Origin: Christensenella sp. UBA1252
GTDB taxonomy: Bacteria; Bacillota; Clostridia; Christensenellales; CAG-1252
Length of the DNA stretch: 15,786 bases
Assembly: GCA_002308575.1 (NCBI GenBank)
Contig: DBVY01000059.1
Location: 597-16,382, forward strand
Direction of reading: 5' to 3'
This document shows positions 1-8,191 of this stretch, piece after piece; the first letter of the stretch is position 1, and every line of letters starts with the position of its first letter. The translations under genes and the position numbers were made by a program. The notes beneath the pieces are model-generated. The model had not been told where the DNA came from. It worked only from the letters and a program-made list of their open reading frames with translations, and made no database searches.

Positions 1-614
1 TTCTTTACGTCCTCGTCGTAATCGTCCAACGCATCCATCAAATAGACGTATTTTCCGAGAAGATACCCGAGGCGCTCGATCGCTTCGCCGCTTTTTTCTC
101 CGGCGAGAAACGCGAACGTCTTTCTCATCATATCGGAAAAGGGTTCCGCCGCGGCATCCAAGCCGCCGCCGCTTTTTTCCTCTTCCCTTTGTTTGAGAAA
201 ACATTCGTCCGCAAACGCCGCGAATTCGGGAGAGAGCTTTCTCGCCTTTTTGACCTTTCCCGAAAAAACGAGGCGTTTGAAAAACCCTTTTTCGCCGTCC
301 GCTTTATCGTCTTCGAGTTTAAGACCGAGCAAAACGAGGTTCAGTCTCGCGACTTCGAGCGACGTTTCGGAAACGTCCACGACCGCGCGCTTCTTCGGAT
401 TCAAAATACATCTCTTTTGAACGATCTTCGGTTTTTCGCCGCGAATATCGTGAAAAAACAAACTGATAAACGCCGCGTCGTAATTGACCGAAAGGCGCGA
501 GAATTGCCCGCTGTTTTTTTTCATCGCGTGACATAAGCCGCAATAATAGGCGCGAAACAAAGCGTAATCGCGCATATAAAGATTCGGCTTATCGGGCAAA
601 ACGTATCCGAACAT
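1..614 (-). CDS. DUF5685 family protein, partial (C-terminus beyond left edge)
   Basis: This reading frame starts with ATG at 614-612 and stays open to the window edge (204 full codons), so the C-terminus is missing. The N-terminus (MFGYV...P.LYMRDYALFRAYYCGLCHAM) has the hallmark of the DUF5685 family: an opening MFGYV, an acidic/aromatic stretch and a CxxC pair at C25 and C28, which suggests metal binding. A second typical motif lies near residues 183-203 (LGYLLGKYVYLMDALDDYDED), rich in Asp like a polyprenyl-synthase-type helix. The family has no established function that I know of; it is common in Clostridia. The start overlaps the trpS stop by one base (TGATG), so translation is probably coupled to trpS. 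It is the last visible gene of the P-loop/thrC/trpS run. Family assignment rests on motif recognition alone, and any function would be a guess. Confidence 0.8.
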   Translation of the reverse strand, partial: MFGYVLPDKPNLYMRDYALFRAYYCGLCHAMKKNSGQFSRLSVNYDAAFISLFFHDIRGEKPKIVQKRCILNPKKRAVVDVSETSLEVARLNLVLLGLKLEDDKADGEKGFFKRLVFSGKVKKARKLSPEFAAFADECFLKQREEEKSGGGLDAAAEPFSDMMRKTFAFLAGEKSGEAIERLGYLLGKYVYLMDALDDYDEDVK

Positions 615-1597
615 CAGTCAGCCACGAATCCGATCTTCTTTTTGACCTTGCGAAGGGTACGGAACGCGATATGCGATGCCTTTTCGGCACCCTCTTTCAT
701 GATGCGATCGAGTTCCGCCTTATCCGCCATATAGATCGCGTATTTTTCCTGCACGGGGCGCAAAGCGTCCGCGACCGCTTCGCCGACCGTGATCTTGAAA
801 TCGCCGTAGCCCTTTCCTTCGAAGCGACGCTCCGCGCTCTCGATGCTTTCGCCGCTGAACGCAGAATAGATCGAAAGCAAATTGGAGATCCCGGGTTTGT
901 CCTCGGAAAAAACGATCCTGTTGTCGCTGTCCGTGACCGCGCGCTTGAATTTCTTCATGATCAGATCGGGCGGATCGATGATCGAAACCGTCGCGTTTTG
1001 ATCTTTATCCGATTTGCTCATCTTTTCGAGCGGATTTTGCAGGCTCGTGATCTTCGCGCCTTGTTTTGCGATATAAGGTTCGGGAACGACGAAGGTTTCG
1101 CCGTAACGATTGTTGAAGCGGATCGCGATATCGCGCGCGAGTTCCAAATGTTGTTTCTGATCCTTCCCGACGGGAACGAGATCGGTTGCGAACAACAGAA
1201 TATCCGCCGCCATCAACACGGGATAAGTCAACAGCCCCGCGTTAATATTATCCTCGTTTTTATGCGATTTATCCTTGAATTGCGTCATTCTTTCAAGCTC
1301 GCCGATATACGTTAAGCAAGAAAGGATCCAACAAAGCTCCGAATGTTGCGGAACGTTGGACTGAACGTACAAAATGCTTTTTTCGGGATCGAGCCCGCAA
1401 GCCAAGAATTGCGCGAAGAAGGAATAGGTGCGCTCTCTGAGCTCTTGCGGGACCTGTTTGACCGTCATCGCGTGTTGATTCGCGATCGCAAACAAGCATT
1501 CGTTTTCTTTTTGGAGTTCAAGCCAATTTTTGACCGCTCCGATATAGTTTCCTATCGTAAGGCAACCGGTGGGCTGAATACCGCTGTAAATTCTCAT
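614..1597 (-). CDS. trpS: Tryptophanyl-tRNA synthetase
   Basis: This cytoplasmic enzyme charges tRNA(Trp) with tryptophan using ATP. The 327-residue protein has the usual length for bacterial TrpRS and the class I signatures in place: the opening IYSGIQPTG, the HIGH-equivalent TIGN at residues 14-17, and KMSKS at 192-196. The VPVGKDQKQHLELARDIA segment (141-158) is the conserved TrpRS region lining the active site. The ATG at 1597 overlaps the thrC stop in an ATGA junction, so the two are almost certainly co-translated. The gene lies in a run with threonine synthase and a small P-loop ATPase. No T-box element is possible within this operon leader, although clostridial trpS genes often carry one. 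Identification is secure. Confidence 0.97.
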   Translation of the reverse strand: MRIYSGIQPTGCLTIGNYIGAVKNWLELQKENECLFAIANQHAMTVKQVPQELRERTYSFFAQFLACGLDPEKSILYVQSNVPQHSELCWILSCLTYIGELERMTQFKDKSHKNEDNINAGLLTYPVLMAADILLFATDLVPVGKDQKQHLELARDIAIRFNNRYGETFVVPEPYIAKQGAKITSLQNPLEKMSKSDKDQNATVSIIDPPDLIMKKFKRAVTDSDNRIVFSEDKPGISNLLSIYSAFSGESIESAERRFEGKGYGDFKITVGEAVADALRPVQEKYAIYMADKAELDRIMKEGAEKASHIAFRTLRKVKKKIGFVAD

Positions 1598-3081
1598 GCC
1601 TTTTCCACTCTCTCCATTACTTTTTGTTTGATCTCACTCTTTTTCAAAACGTCCGTAAAACGCGGTTCCGCCGTTTCGAGCGCGGAAATTCCGTTCGGGA
1701 TCTCCATACCCGTCAAAGAATGTAGTTTTTTGACCGCTTTGAACGGATCCTCGACGCGGCTTTCGCCGACCGCTTCGTATACGTCCTGCGCGAACTTATA
1801 CGGGCTCGCCGTGGAAAGGATCACGACCGGCGTTTGATCGCCCGTGATCATCAAATAGTTATCGTAGACCGAAAGACCGACCGCCGTGTGGGGATCGATC
1901 ACGTAGCCGTACTCGTCGAACGTGTTGTACATTGACTCCATCGTTTCTTCTTCGTCCGCAAAACCGGCGGAGAAGACGCCGAACGAGCGGCGGATCACCG
2001 AAAGCGGGATCTCGTACTTGCCCGTTTCTTTGAGCTCCGACATCAGCTCTTTGACCTTATCGCCGTCGCGATCGACCATCTCGAAAACAAGCCTTTCGAG
2101 GTTGGAGGAGATCAAAATATCCATCGACGGGGAGATCGTTTTATGGAAATCGCGCGAAGCGTCGTACTCGCCCGAATTGAAAAAGTCGGTCAAAACGTTA
2201 TTGATATTAGACGCGCACAAAAGTTTTTGGACGGGAAGCCCCATCTTAAACGCGTAATACCCGGCGAGGATATCGCCGAAGTTTCCGGTCGGAACACAGA
2301 AATTGACCTTTTCCCCCTCTTTGATCTCGCCGCTCGAAAGCATATCGGCGTACGCGGAGAAATAATAGGTGATCTGCGGGAGAAGTCTACCCCAGTTGAT
2401 GCTGTTTGCGGAACTCATCACGTAGCCCTTTTCTTTGAGCTCTTCCGCGACCGCGGGATCGGTAAAGATGGTCTTGACCGCCGTTTGCGCATCGTCGAAG
2501 TTGCCGCGGATCCCCGCGACGTACGTGTTTTCGCCGCCCGTCGTAATCATTTGGAGCTTTTGCATATCCGAAACGCCTTCGTCCGGATAAAAGACCATGA
2601 TCTCCGTTCCCGCAACGTCCTTAAAGCCTTCAAGCGCGGCTTTGCCCGTGTCGCCGCTCGTTGCGACGAGGACGAGCGTTTTCATCTTCTCGCCCTTCTT
2701 TTCGCGGCAGGAAGAGATCAACTGCGGAAGGACTGTCAAAGCGACGTCCTTGAACGCGAACGTCGGACCGTGCCACAATTCGAGGACAAACAAACCGTCG
2801 TCCACCTTCGTCAGGGGGCAAGCGTCCTCGTCGTCAAAGCGATCGTACGCGCGATTCGCGATCGCGAGAAGCTCTTCTTCCGAAAATTCGTCCAAATAAA
2901 GCCCCATCACGTAAGCGGCGCGCTCCGCGTAGGTCATTTCCTCCATCTCTTTGATCTTTTCCAAGGAAACCTGCGGGAAAGACTCCGGAACGAAAAGACC
3001 TCCGTCCGGGCTGATACCTGTCAAAATCGCTTCCACACCCGAAACGGCATGGGAAGCGTTTCTCGTGCTGATATATTTCAT
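1594..3081 (-). CDS. thrC: Threonine synthase (PLP-dependent)
   Basis: This enzyme converts O-phospho-L-homoserine and water to L-threonine and phosphate, the last step of threonine biosynthesis. At 495 residues it belongs to the longer, E. coli/yeast-like class. The N-terminus MKYISTRN and GGLFVPE (residues 27-33) are family hallmarks. HGPTFAFKDVAL carries the predicted PLP Schiff-base lysine at K111. TSGDTGKAALEGF (141-153) is the phosphate-binding loop. FCVPTGNFGDILAGYYA further on is also typical of the family. Its ATG lies 6 nt after the stop of the upstream P-loop gene; an AAGGTG sequence about 12 nt before the start, inside the preceding gene, could be the ribosome binding site. Its stop overlaps trpS by 4 nt. 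No homoserine kinase or homoserine dehydrogenase gene is adjacent. Confidence 0.96.
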   Translation of the reverse strand: MKYISTRNASHAVSGVEAILTGISPDGGLFVPESFPQVSLEKIKEMEEMTYAERAAYVMGLYLDEFSEEELLAIANRAYDRFDDEDACPLTKVDDGLFVLELWHGPTFAFKDVALTVLPQLISSCREKKGEKMKTLVLVATSGDTGKAALEGFKDVAGTEIMVFYPDEGVSDMQKLQMITTGGENTYVAGIRGNFDDAQTAVKTIFTDPAVAEELKEKGYVMSSANSINWGRLLPQITYYFSAYADMLSSGEIKEGEKVNFCVPTGNFGDILAGYYAFKMGLPVQKLLCASNINNVLTDFFNSGEYDASRDFHKTISPSMDILISSNLERLVFEMVDRDGDKVKELMSELKETGKYEIPLSVIRRSFGVFSAGFADEEETMESMYNTFDEYGYVIDPHTAVGLSVYDNYLMITGDQTPVVILSTASPYKFAQDVYEAVGESRVEDPFKAVKKLHSLTGMEIPNGISALETAEPRFTDVLKKSEIKQKVMERVEKA

Positions 3082-3087
3082 TTTCGA

Positions 3088-3504
3088 TTATTGCACCTTC
3101 TCGGAATCAAAAGACGAAAGGAAGGGAGGAAGCGTATCTACGCTCGCGCTGAGGACGATCTCGACCGCGCTGTTCTTGCCCGCTTTCGCGACTTCTTCAT
3201 AGAAGAGTTGCAAGTCTTCGGTCTTTTTTCCGGTGATACGGTGCGCGCCGTCCACGTACAGCATATCGATATCCGAATTCGAAGCCATAATGCCTTTTAC
3301 GAAACCGGCGAGCTGTTCTTCGCTGCCGATGCCGAAATTTTGAACGTTGATGAGCCTGATATTATAGTTAAGATCGAACTTATAGCGGTCGGTATCGGTC
3401 AGGAAAACGATACTCCCCGAGCTCTTCTCGACCATCTCGTTCGCTTCCGCGATGAGTTTTTGCGTCTTGCCGCTGCCTTTTGCGCCGTAAATAATTCTTA
3501 ACAT
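3088..3504 (-). CDS. Small P-loop ATP-binding protein (function unknown)
   Basis: This is a 138-residue protein beginning MLRIIYGAKGSGKT, with a Walker A motif at residues 7-14 right at the N-terminus. A Walker B-like strand, DMLYVDGAH, lies at 80-88. I chose the ATG at 3504 rather than an upstream in-frame start because AAGGAGGA sits 6 nt before it and the upstream extension overlaps the promoter. Homologues in Clostridia are, as I recall, often labelled ATP-binding protein or, doubtfully, twitching motility protein PilT. Nothing here supports pili: the protein is far too short for PilT and lacks its Asp and His boxes. It is the first gene of the run with thrC and trpS. The fold is convincing as a P-loop NTPase; the cellular role is unknown. 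Confidence 0.85.
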   Translation of the reverse strand: MLRIIYGAKGSGKTQKLIAEANEMVEKSSGSIVFLTDTDRYKFDLNYNIRLINVQNFGIGSEEQLAGFVKGIMASNSDIDMLYVDGAHRITGKKTEDLQLFYEEVAKAGKNSAVEIVLSASVDTLPPFLSSFDSEKVQ

Positions 3505-3510
3505 ATCAAG

Positions 3511-3518
3511 TCCTCCTT
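3511..3518 (-). promoter_or_regulatory. Ribosome binding site of the P-loop gene
   Basis: Read on the minus strand this is AAGGAGGA, a near-perfect complement to the 16S 3' end, placed 6 nt before the ATG at 3504-3502. It decides the start of the P-loop gene against a longer in-frame reading that begins at 3546. Confidence 0.9.
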
Positions 3519-3534
3519 GTAAGTAGTTTTCTTT

Positions 3535-3563
3535 ATTATACAACAAATAAAAGGGAAATTTTA
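3535..3563 (-). promoter_or_regulatory. Probable sigma-A promoter for the P-loop/thrC/trpS/DUF5685 operon
   Basis: A perfect -10 TATAAT lies at 3540-3535 on the minus strand. The sequence 17 nt upstream (TAAAAT, 3563-3558) is a poor -35, so strength is uncertain. The predicted start near 3528 leaves a leader of about 24 nt, just enough for the AAGGAGGA site and too short for a T-box or other riboswitch. The promoter sits immediately behind the terminator of the preceding gene. Confidence 0.55.
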
Positions 3564-3583
3564 CGCGCGAACGAAAATTTCCC
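3553..3583 (-). terminator. Rho-independent terminator after the Re-citrate synthase-like gene
   Basis: A perfect 10-bp inverted repeat (GGGAAATTTT at 3583-3574 and its complement AAAATTTCCC at 3562-3553, minus strand) encloses an 11-nt loop and is followed by TTTTATTTG. It begins 8 nt after the stop codon of the upstream gene. The plus-strand side is also T-rich, so it may work in both directions. Its tail abuts the next promoter. Confidence 0.85.
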
Positions 3584-3590
3584 TCATTTT

Positions 3591-4988
3591 TTATTTTTCT
3601 CCGCTGATCCTCGAAAATCTGGCGTAAAGCTCGGGATCCGCTTCTTTTACGAGGGCGTCGAGCTCGCCGTCGCTCATCGCGGGAACGCGTCCGCTCGCAT
3701 ACATTTCGTCCACTCTTTGTTTGACCGCCGCGATGATCGGGTCGCTCTTTTTGACCTTCTCTTCCTCGGGCAAATTGAAGTTATTGTTGATCCAGTACGC
3801 GATACCCGCCAAGCCGGAATTGTTATCGACGCAAACCGTCGGGGGACGATTCAAAATCTTCGCGGTGTTGAAGATGTTATAGATCTCTTCGTCCTTCATA
3901 AGACCGTCCACGTGTACGCCCGCGCGGGTCACGTTGAAATCCCTGCCGACGAAAGGCGTGCGCGGCGGGATCTTATAGCCGATTTCACGCTTGAAGTACT
4001 CCGCGATCTCGGTGATGACCGAAAGATCCATACCGTCCGTCGTGCCTTTCAAAGAGGCGTACTCGACCGCCATCGCTTCGAGCGGACAGTTACCGGTGCG
4101 CTCTCCGATGCCGAGGAGCGCGCAGTTGACGGCGGAACAGCCGTACAGCCAAGCCGTGGCGGCGTTCGTTACGACCTTATAAAAATCGTTATGCCCGTGC
4201 CATTCCATTTGCTCGGAAGGCACTTCGCCGTAACGCCACAAACCGTAGATCGTTCTCGGAACGCTTCTCGGGAGCGACGAACCGGGATAGGTCACACCGT
4301 ATCCGAGCGTGTCGCAGGCGCGCACTTTGATCGGGATCCCGCTCTCTTTGGAGAGCTTCATCAACTCGCGCACGAACGGAACGACGTAGCCGTAGGAGTC
4401 CGCCCTCGTGATATCTTCGAGGTGGGCGCGGGGCACGATGCCTCTATCAAGCGCTTTTTTGATAATTGAAAGATATTTGTCCATCGCTTGCGCGCGGGTC
4501 AAATGCAATTTATTGAAAATGTGGTAGTCCGAACAGCTGACGAGGACGCCCGTTTCCTTGATCCCCATCTCTTTGACGAGTTCAAAATCGGAATCTGTCG
4601 CGCGAATCCAGCTCGTGATCTCGGGGAACTCGTAACCGAGCTCTTGGCAGGCTCGAACCGCCGCTCTGTCCTTTTCGCTGTAAAGGAAAAACTCGCTTTG
4701 CTTTACGACGCCTTTTTTGCCGCCGAGGCGATGCAGCATTTTATAGAGCTCGACGATCTGTTCGACCGTAAACGGCTGCATCGATTGTTGCCCGTCGCGG
4801 AACGTCGTGTCGGTGATCCAAAGATTTTCCGGCGTGTTCATCGGAACGGTAAAGAAGTCGAACGCCGTGCGAGGCACATTTTCGTAATCGAAAAACTCGC
4901 GGAAGAGATTGGGCTCCGCCACGTCCTGCAAACTGTACGAATAGGTTTGCTCCTGCAACAGATGCTTGTGCGTGTTGTAAAAAATCAT
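3591..4988 (-). CDS. DRE-TIM metallolyase, Re-citrate synthase / homocitrate synthase-like
   Basis: This 465-residue protein is of the isopropylmalate/homocitrate synthase superfamily, which condenses an acyl-CoA with a 2-oxoacid using a divalent metal. Visible signatures are WITDTTFRDGQQ (57-68, with the R64-D65 pair of the DRE motif), the metal-binding HGHND with H264 and H266, and GIGERTGN (293-300). It lacks the roughly 120-residue LeuA regulatory domain, so plain 2-isopropylmalate synthase is unlikely. The extra N-terminal 50 residues and the text around TDTTFRDGQQ and SEFFLYSEKDR resemble, from memory, the clostridial Re-citrate synthase group (Clostridium kluyveri type), which would make citrate from oxaloacetate and acetyl-CoA. 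Homocitrate or citramalate synthesis remains possible. TAGGAGG precedes the ATG. The gene follows prfA by 9 nt, with no aconitase or isocitrate dehydrogenase nearby. Confidence 0.8.
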   Translation of the reverse strand: MIFYNTHKHLLQEQTYSYSLQDVAEPNLFREFFDYENVPRTAFDFFTVPMNTPENLWITDTTFRDGQQSMQPFTVEQIVELYKMLHRLGGKKGVVKQSEFFLYSEKDRAAVRACQELGYEFPEITSWIRATDSDFELVKEMGIKETGVLVSCSDYHIFNKLHLTRAQAMDKYLSIIKKALDRGIVPRAHLEDITRADSYGYVVPFVRELMKLSKESGIPIKVRACDTLGYGVTYPGSSLPRSVPRTIYGLWRYGEVPSEQMEWHGHNDFYKVVTNAATAWLYGCSAVNCALLGIGERTGNCPLEAMAVEYASLKGTTDGMDLSVITEIAEYFKREIGYKIPPRTPFVGRDFNVTRAGVHVDGLMKDEEIYNIFNTAKILNRPPTVCVDNNSGLAGIAYWINNNFNLPEEEKVKKSDPIIAAVKQRVDEMYASGRVPAMSDGELDALVKEADPELYARFSRISGEK

Positions 4989-4997
4989 ACCTGCCTC

Positions 4998-6068
4998 CTA
5001 TTGGTCGCTGTTTTTCAGCAGTTCGTTCTGTTCGTTCAGGGCGAGCGCTTCGATCATTTCGAGCATATCGCCGTCCAAAAACTGTTCCAAGCTGTAAAGC
5101 GTCATACCGATTCTATGATCGGTCACGCGCCCCTGCGGATAATTATAGGTGCGGATCCGCTCGCTCCTGTCGCCGCTGCCGACCTGCGCTTTCCTTTTCT
5201 CCGCGTACTCTTTATCCGCTTGCGAACGGTAATAATCGTACAGCTTCGATTTCAGGACTTTCATCGCTTTTTCTTTATTCTTGATCTGCGATTTTTCGTC
5301 CTGACAGGTAACGACGAGCCCGGTCGGGATATGCGTGATGCGGATCGCGCTTTCCGTCTTGTTGACGTACTGCCCGCCCGCGCCGCCTGCGCGATAGGTG
5401 TCGATCTTCAAATCGGCGGGATTGAACGACGCGTCCACGTCCTCCGCTTCGGGAAGGACGGCGACCGTTGCCGCCGAAGTATGGATCCTGCCTTGCGATT
5501 CGGTTGCGGGAACGCGTTGGACGCGATGTGCGCCGCTCTCGTACTTCAACTTACTGTACGCGCCTTTGCCCGAAACCAAAAACACCGCTTCTTTTACGCC
5601 GCCGAGATCGGTCATATTGATATCAACCTCTTCGGTTTTCCACCGCATACGCTCGGCGAAGCGCATATACATTCTCATTAAGACCGCGCCGAATAAACTC
5701 GCCTCTTCGCCGCCCGTTCCCGCGCGGATCTCGATCACGACGTTCTTATCGTCGTTCGGGTCCTTCGGGAGAAGCTGGATCTTCAAGGTTTCTTTCAGCG
5801 TTTCCGTCTTTTCCTTCGCTTCCTGCTTTTCCTCTTCGGCAAGCGCCAAAAGCTCGGGATCTTTTTCTTCTTTCAAAATTCGATCGCATTCCGCGAGATC
5901 GCTTTCGGCGCGCAGGTACGCGTCGTAATTCACCATGATCTCAGAAAGAGCGGCGTGTTCCTTCGCAACTTTTTGCCACTCGTCCTGCCGAGCGATCACT
6001 TGCGGATCGGCGAGCTTTTCGTTCAGCTCGTCAAACCGAATTTTCATCTTTTTCAATTTCTCGATCAT
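4998..6068 (-). CDS. prfA: Peptide chain release factor 1
   Basis: RF1 reads UAA and UAG in the ribosomal A site and triggers peptide release. The 356-residue protein is full length. The codon-reading tripeptide PAT is at 187-189 within [18 protein letters not shown], which is the RF1 form rather than the SPF of RF2. The catalytic GGQ is at 231-233, preceded by RAGGA; its glutamine is the substrate of PrmC. The ATG overlaps the stop of the DUF1385-PrmC gene by 4 nt (ATGA), so the methyltransferase and its substrate are translationally coupled. The reading frame ends with TAG, itself an RF1 codon. Downstream, 9 nt later, is the Re-citrate synthase-like gene. Confidence 0.97.
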   Translation of the reverse strand: MIEKLKKMKIRFDELNEKLADPQVIARQDEWQKVAKEHAALSEIMVNYDAYLRAESDLAECDRILKEEKDPELLALAEEEKQEAKEKTETLKETLKIQLLPKDPNDDKNVVIEIRAGTGGEEASLFGAVLMRMYMRFAERMRWKTEEVDINMTDLGGVKEAVFLVSGKGAYSKLKYESGAHRVQRVPATESQGRIHTSAATVAVLPEAEDVDASFNPADLKIDTYRAGGAGGQYVNKTESAIRITHIPTGLVVTCQDEKSQIKNKEKAMKVLKSKLYDYYRSQADKEYAEKRKAQVGSGDRSERIRTYNYPQGRVTDHRIGMTLYSLEQFLDGDMLEMIEALALNEQNELLKNSDQ

Positions 6069-7849
6069 TCTTTCTCCACGGTCACAACACGGTCGTGATT
6101 TTCGAGGTCTTTCGTAACCGTAACCTTTCCGATCGATTCGAACAGCGCGCTTACCGCGCCCCCTTGATCGAAGCCGATCTCCATAATCAGCGCGCCGCCC
6201 GCGTTCAAATGTTCGAACGCCGCGGAACGAATTTTTCTGTAATAATCCAAGCCGTCCTCGCCGCCGTCAAGCGCAAGGGTCGGCTCTTTACGAACGTTTG
6301 CGTCCAGCTTTTCGATCTCCGCGCTTGGGATATAGGGCGGGTTCGCCGTGATCAGATCGAACGATCCCTCGATCGCCTCGAAAAGATCGCTCTTTACGAA
6401 AGTTACGCTCGCGCCGAGCGCTTCCGCATTCTCTTTCGCGAGAGATAACGCTTCCTCGCTTATATCCGACGCCGTTACTTCCGCTTCCGTTTTCAAAGCG
6501 AGCACGAGCGCGATCGCGCCGCTCCCCGTGCAGATATCCAAAACGCGCTTTCCTTCGGACAGATCGCGCTTTAACGCTTCTTCCACCAAAAACTCGGTGT
6601 CGCCGCGCGGAATCAAAGCGCGCGCGTCGGTTTTAATCGTTACGCCGTAAAACGAGGTTTCACCGAGCACGTACTGCAACGGCTCGCCCTCTCCGACCTT
6701 CTTCGCGGCTTCCTTGATCGCGGTCGCCGCGTCCTCATCGATCAGTTCGAGCGCGGGGATCTCGCTCCTTTCGACCTTTAAATAAAAAGCGGAGATCCAA
6801 TCGACGAGCGTTTCCGCCTCTTCGTTTTCTTTTAAGTAAGACAGCGCTTCGCGGCGCACCAAACGATAATCTTTACGGATATTGAATTTACGAACGGGGA
6901 TCGTTTCGTCCGCGTCCATTTCCATAACCGCCTTGAAAGAAGTCAAAGAAACTTCGAGCATCGAATCGTCCGGCTCGCGGGTCGTCAAAAGCTGAAACCA
7001 CAAACCCGGCTTTTTCAAAATGCGAACGAACGCGTTGTCGAATTTCGCAAGACCTTTCAAAACTTCGTAAGAAACGCCCGCGACAACGGGCAAGAGCGCA
7101 AGCCTCGTGGAGAAACGCAACAGGAAGGAAACCATTTTGTTTCCGACGTGATCGAACGCAGGCAAAAACGCGCTCGCAAGAACGCTGACGAATACCGTGA
7201 TCACGAGGAAACTCGTTCCGCAACGATCGTGCAATCGGGTCATTTTGCGCGCGTTCTCAACGGTCAGCTCTTCGCCCTGCTCGAAGCAGGTGATGACCTT
7301 ATGCTCGGCGCCGTGATACATAAACACGCGCTTGATATCGGGCACGAGAGAAACGACGACCAAATATCCGAGCAGGATCATGAGGCGCACGCCGCTGACG
7401 ACGAGATTGCGCCAAACGTAATGGACGCCTTTGAAACCGGGGATATACTCAAACAGGGTCACGACCCCGACGGGAAGCGCCACGAAAAGCCCGATCGCGA
7501 ACAACACGCCGAGAAAGACGCCGATCACGATCGCGATATCCATTACACTCTTATTGCTCTTTTCCGCAAGCCAAAGCTCGAATTTACTCGGCTCGCCCAT
7601 ATCTTCGCCGTAGAGTTCGGCGGAACGGGTTAAGACTTTCGAGCCGACGATCATCATATAAAAAAAGCTGAGAAAACCGCGGAGGATCGGAACCTTCTTC
7701 CACCACTTTTCCTCTTGCGGAATGCGTTCCGTTTCCACCTCGATCCTTCCGTCGGACGTGCGAACGGCTGTGGCGACGCTTTTCTCGCCGCGCATCATAA
7801 CGCCTTCCAGCACTGCCTGACCGCCGATCTTGGACACAAATTTTCTCAT
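6065..7849 (-). CDS. Fused DUF1385 (YqhQ-like) membrane protein and PrmC release-factor methyltransferase
   Basis: One uninterrupted 594-residue frame holds two proteins that are usually separate neighbours. Residues 1 to about 308 are a YqhQ/DUF1385 protein: [14 protein letters not shown] near the N-terminus, several hydrophobic segments (roughly 105-132, 150-171, 213-232, 240-262), FMYHGAEHK (176-184), HDRCGTSF (207-214) and the terminal LLTTREPDD (287-295). Its role is not established. From about 311 on it is PrmC, which methylates the GGQ glutamine of RF1/RF2 using [16 protein letters not shown] (390-402), [10 protein letters not shown] (414-423), the SAM loop [12 protein letters not shown] (437-448) and the catalytic NPPY (503-506). 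The ATG at 7849 has only a weak AGGA upstream. No promoter is seen before it; readthrough from rpmE is the likely supply. The fusion would tether PrmC to the membrane. Confidence 0.9.
   Translation of the reverse strand: MRKFVSKIGGQAVLEGVMMRGEKSVATAVRTSDGRIEVETERIPQEEKWWKKVPILRGFLSFFYMMIVGSKVLTRSAELYGEDMGEPSKFELWLAEKSNKSVMDIAIVIGVFLGVLFAIGLFVALPVGVVTLFEYIPGFKGVHYVWRNLVVSGVRLMILLGYLVVVSLVPDIKRVFMYHGAEHKVITCFEQGEELTVENARKMTRLHDRCGTSFLVITVFVSVLASAFLPAFDHVGNKMVSFLLRFSTRLALLPVVAGVSYEVLKGLAKFDNAFVRILKKPGLWFQLLTTREPDDSMLEVSLTSFKAVMEMDADETIPVRKFNIRKDYRLVRREALSYLKENEEAETLVDWISAFYLKVERSEIPALELIDEDAATAIKEAAKKVGEGEPLQYVLGETSFYGVTIKTDARALIPRGDTEFLVEEALKRDLSEGKRVLDICTGSGAIALVLALKTEAEVTASDISEEALSLAKENAEALGASVTFVKSDLFEAIEGSFDLITANPPYIPSAEIEKLDANVRKEPTLALDGGEDGLDYYRKIRSAAFEHLNAGGALIMEIGFDQGGAVSALFESIGKVTVTKDLENHDRVVTVEKE
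6917..6934 (-). promoter_or_regulatory. Possible internal ribosome binding site and start for free PrmC
   Basis: Inside the fused gene, AAGGCGG (6934-6928, minus strand) lies 8 nt before an in-frame ATG (6919-6917, codon 311) and 2 nt before another (codon 309). Starting at codon 311 would give a 284-residue protein, the usual size of stand-alone PrmC, and the position coincides with the domain boundary. This is suggestive only; internal methionines preceded by purines occur by chance. Confidence 0.3.
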
Positions 7850-7937
7850 CGCTTTTTCCTATCGCCCGAAAGGGCATTTTTCGCAAAAGACTTCGGAACG
7901 CAAAACGCGCCCGACTTCCTTTTCGAACAATAAAAAA

Positions 7938-7961
7938 TGCGTTGCCGATTTCAACAACGCA
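7938..7961 (-). terminator. Terminator or attenuator after rpmE
   Basis: On the minus strand TGCGTTG and its complement CAACGCA enclose a 10-nt loop and are followed by six T residues and then ATTG; flanking A and T runs extend the stem. It begins about 12 nt after the rpmE stop. No promoter is visible between it and the DUF1385-PrmC gene, so it probably lets part of the transcription through and sets a high rpmE to prmC/prfA ratio. Confidence 0.8.
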
Positions 7962-7973
7962 CTTTGGTTTTAA

Positions 7974-8183
7974 TTATTTGTTTCTGTTATAGCGGTTGTT
8001 GAACTTTTCGACCCTGCCGCCGGTATCAACGAGTTTTTGCTTGCCGGTGAAGAACGGGTGGCATTTGTTACAAATATCAACGGAGATAACGTCCGTCTTT
8101 TTCGTGGTGCCCGTTTCGAAAGTGTTGCCGCAAGCGCAAACCACTTTTGCTTTTCTGTATTCGGGATGGATGGATTCTTTCAT
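7974..8183 (-). CDS. rpmE: 50S ribosomal protein L31, zinc-binding form
   Basis: This is a 69-residue ribosomal protein of the large subunit, starting [12 protein letters not shown]. Cysteines at 16, 18, 38 and 41 (CACG and CNKC) are the zinc ligands of the C-plus L31 type, and [21 protein letters not shown] is a family signature. I chose the ATG at 8183 because GAGGTG lies 8 nt upstream and because a longer in-frame start would sit inside the promoter. It is transcribed from its own consensus promoter. The rpmE - DUF1385 - prmC - prfA order seen here is common in Clostridia. The zinc-dependent form suggests it is the primary L31 rather than a zinc-starvation paralogue. Confidence 0.97.
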   Translation of the reverse strand: MKESIHPEYRKAKVVCACGNTFETGTTKKTDVISVDICNKCHPFFTGKQKLVDTGGRVEKFNNRYNRNK

Positions 8184-8191
8184 TGCTGTTT

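Noticed and set aside
2143..3501. Long plus-strand open frame of 452 codons
   Set aside because: It lies antisense to thrC and the P-loop gene, is rich in Arg, Asp and Phe with no recognisable motif, and is a shadow of the GC-skewed codon positions of those genes.
3541..3600. Possible T-box or riboswitch before the thrC/trpS operon
   Set aside because: The only structure is a simple terminator hairpin of the preceding gene, located upstream of the -10; the predicted leader is about 24 nt.
4488..5681. Long plus-strand open frame of 397 codons
   Set aside because: Antisense to the Re-citrate synthase-like gene and prfA, both certain from conserved motifs. It has no start signal and no protein-like features.
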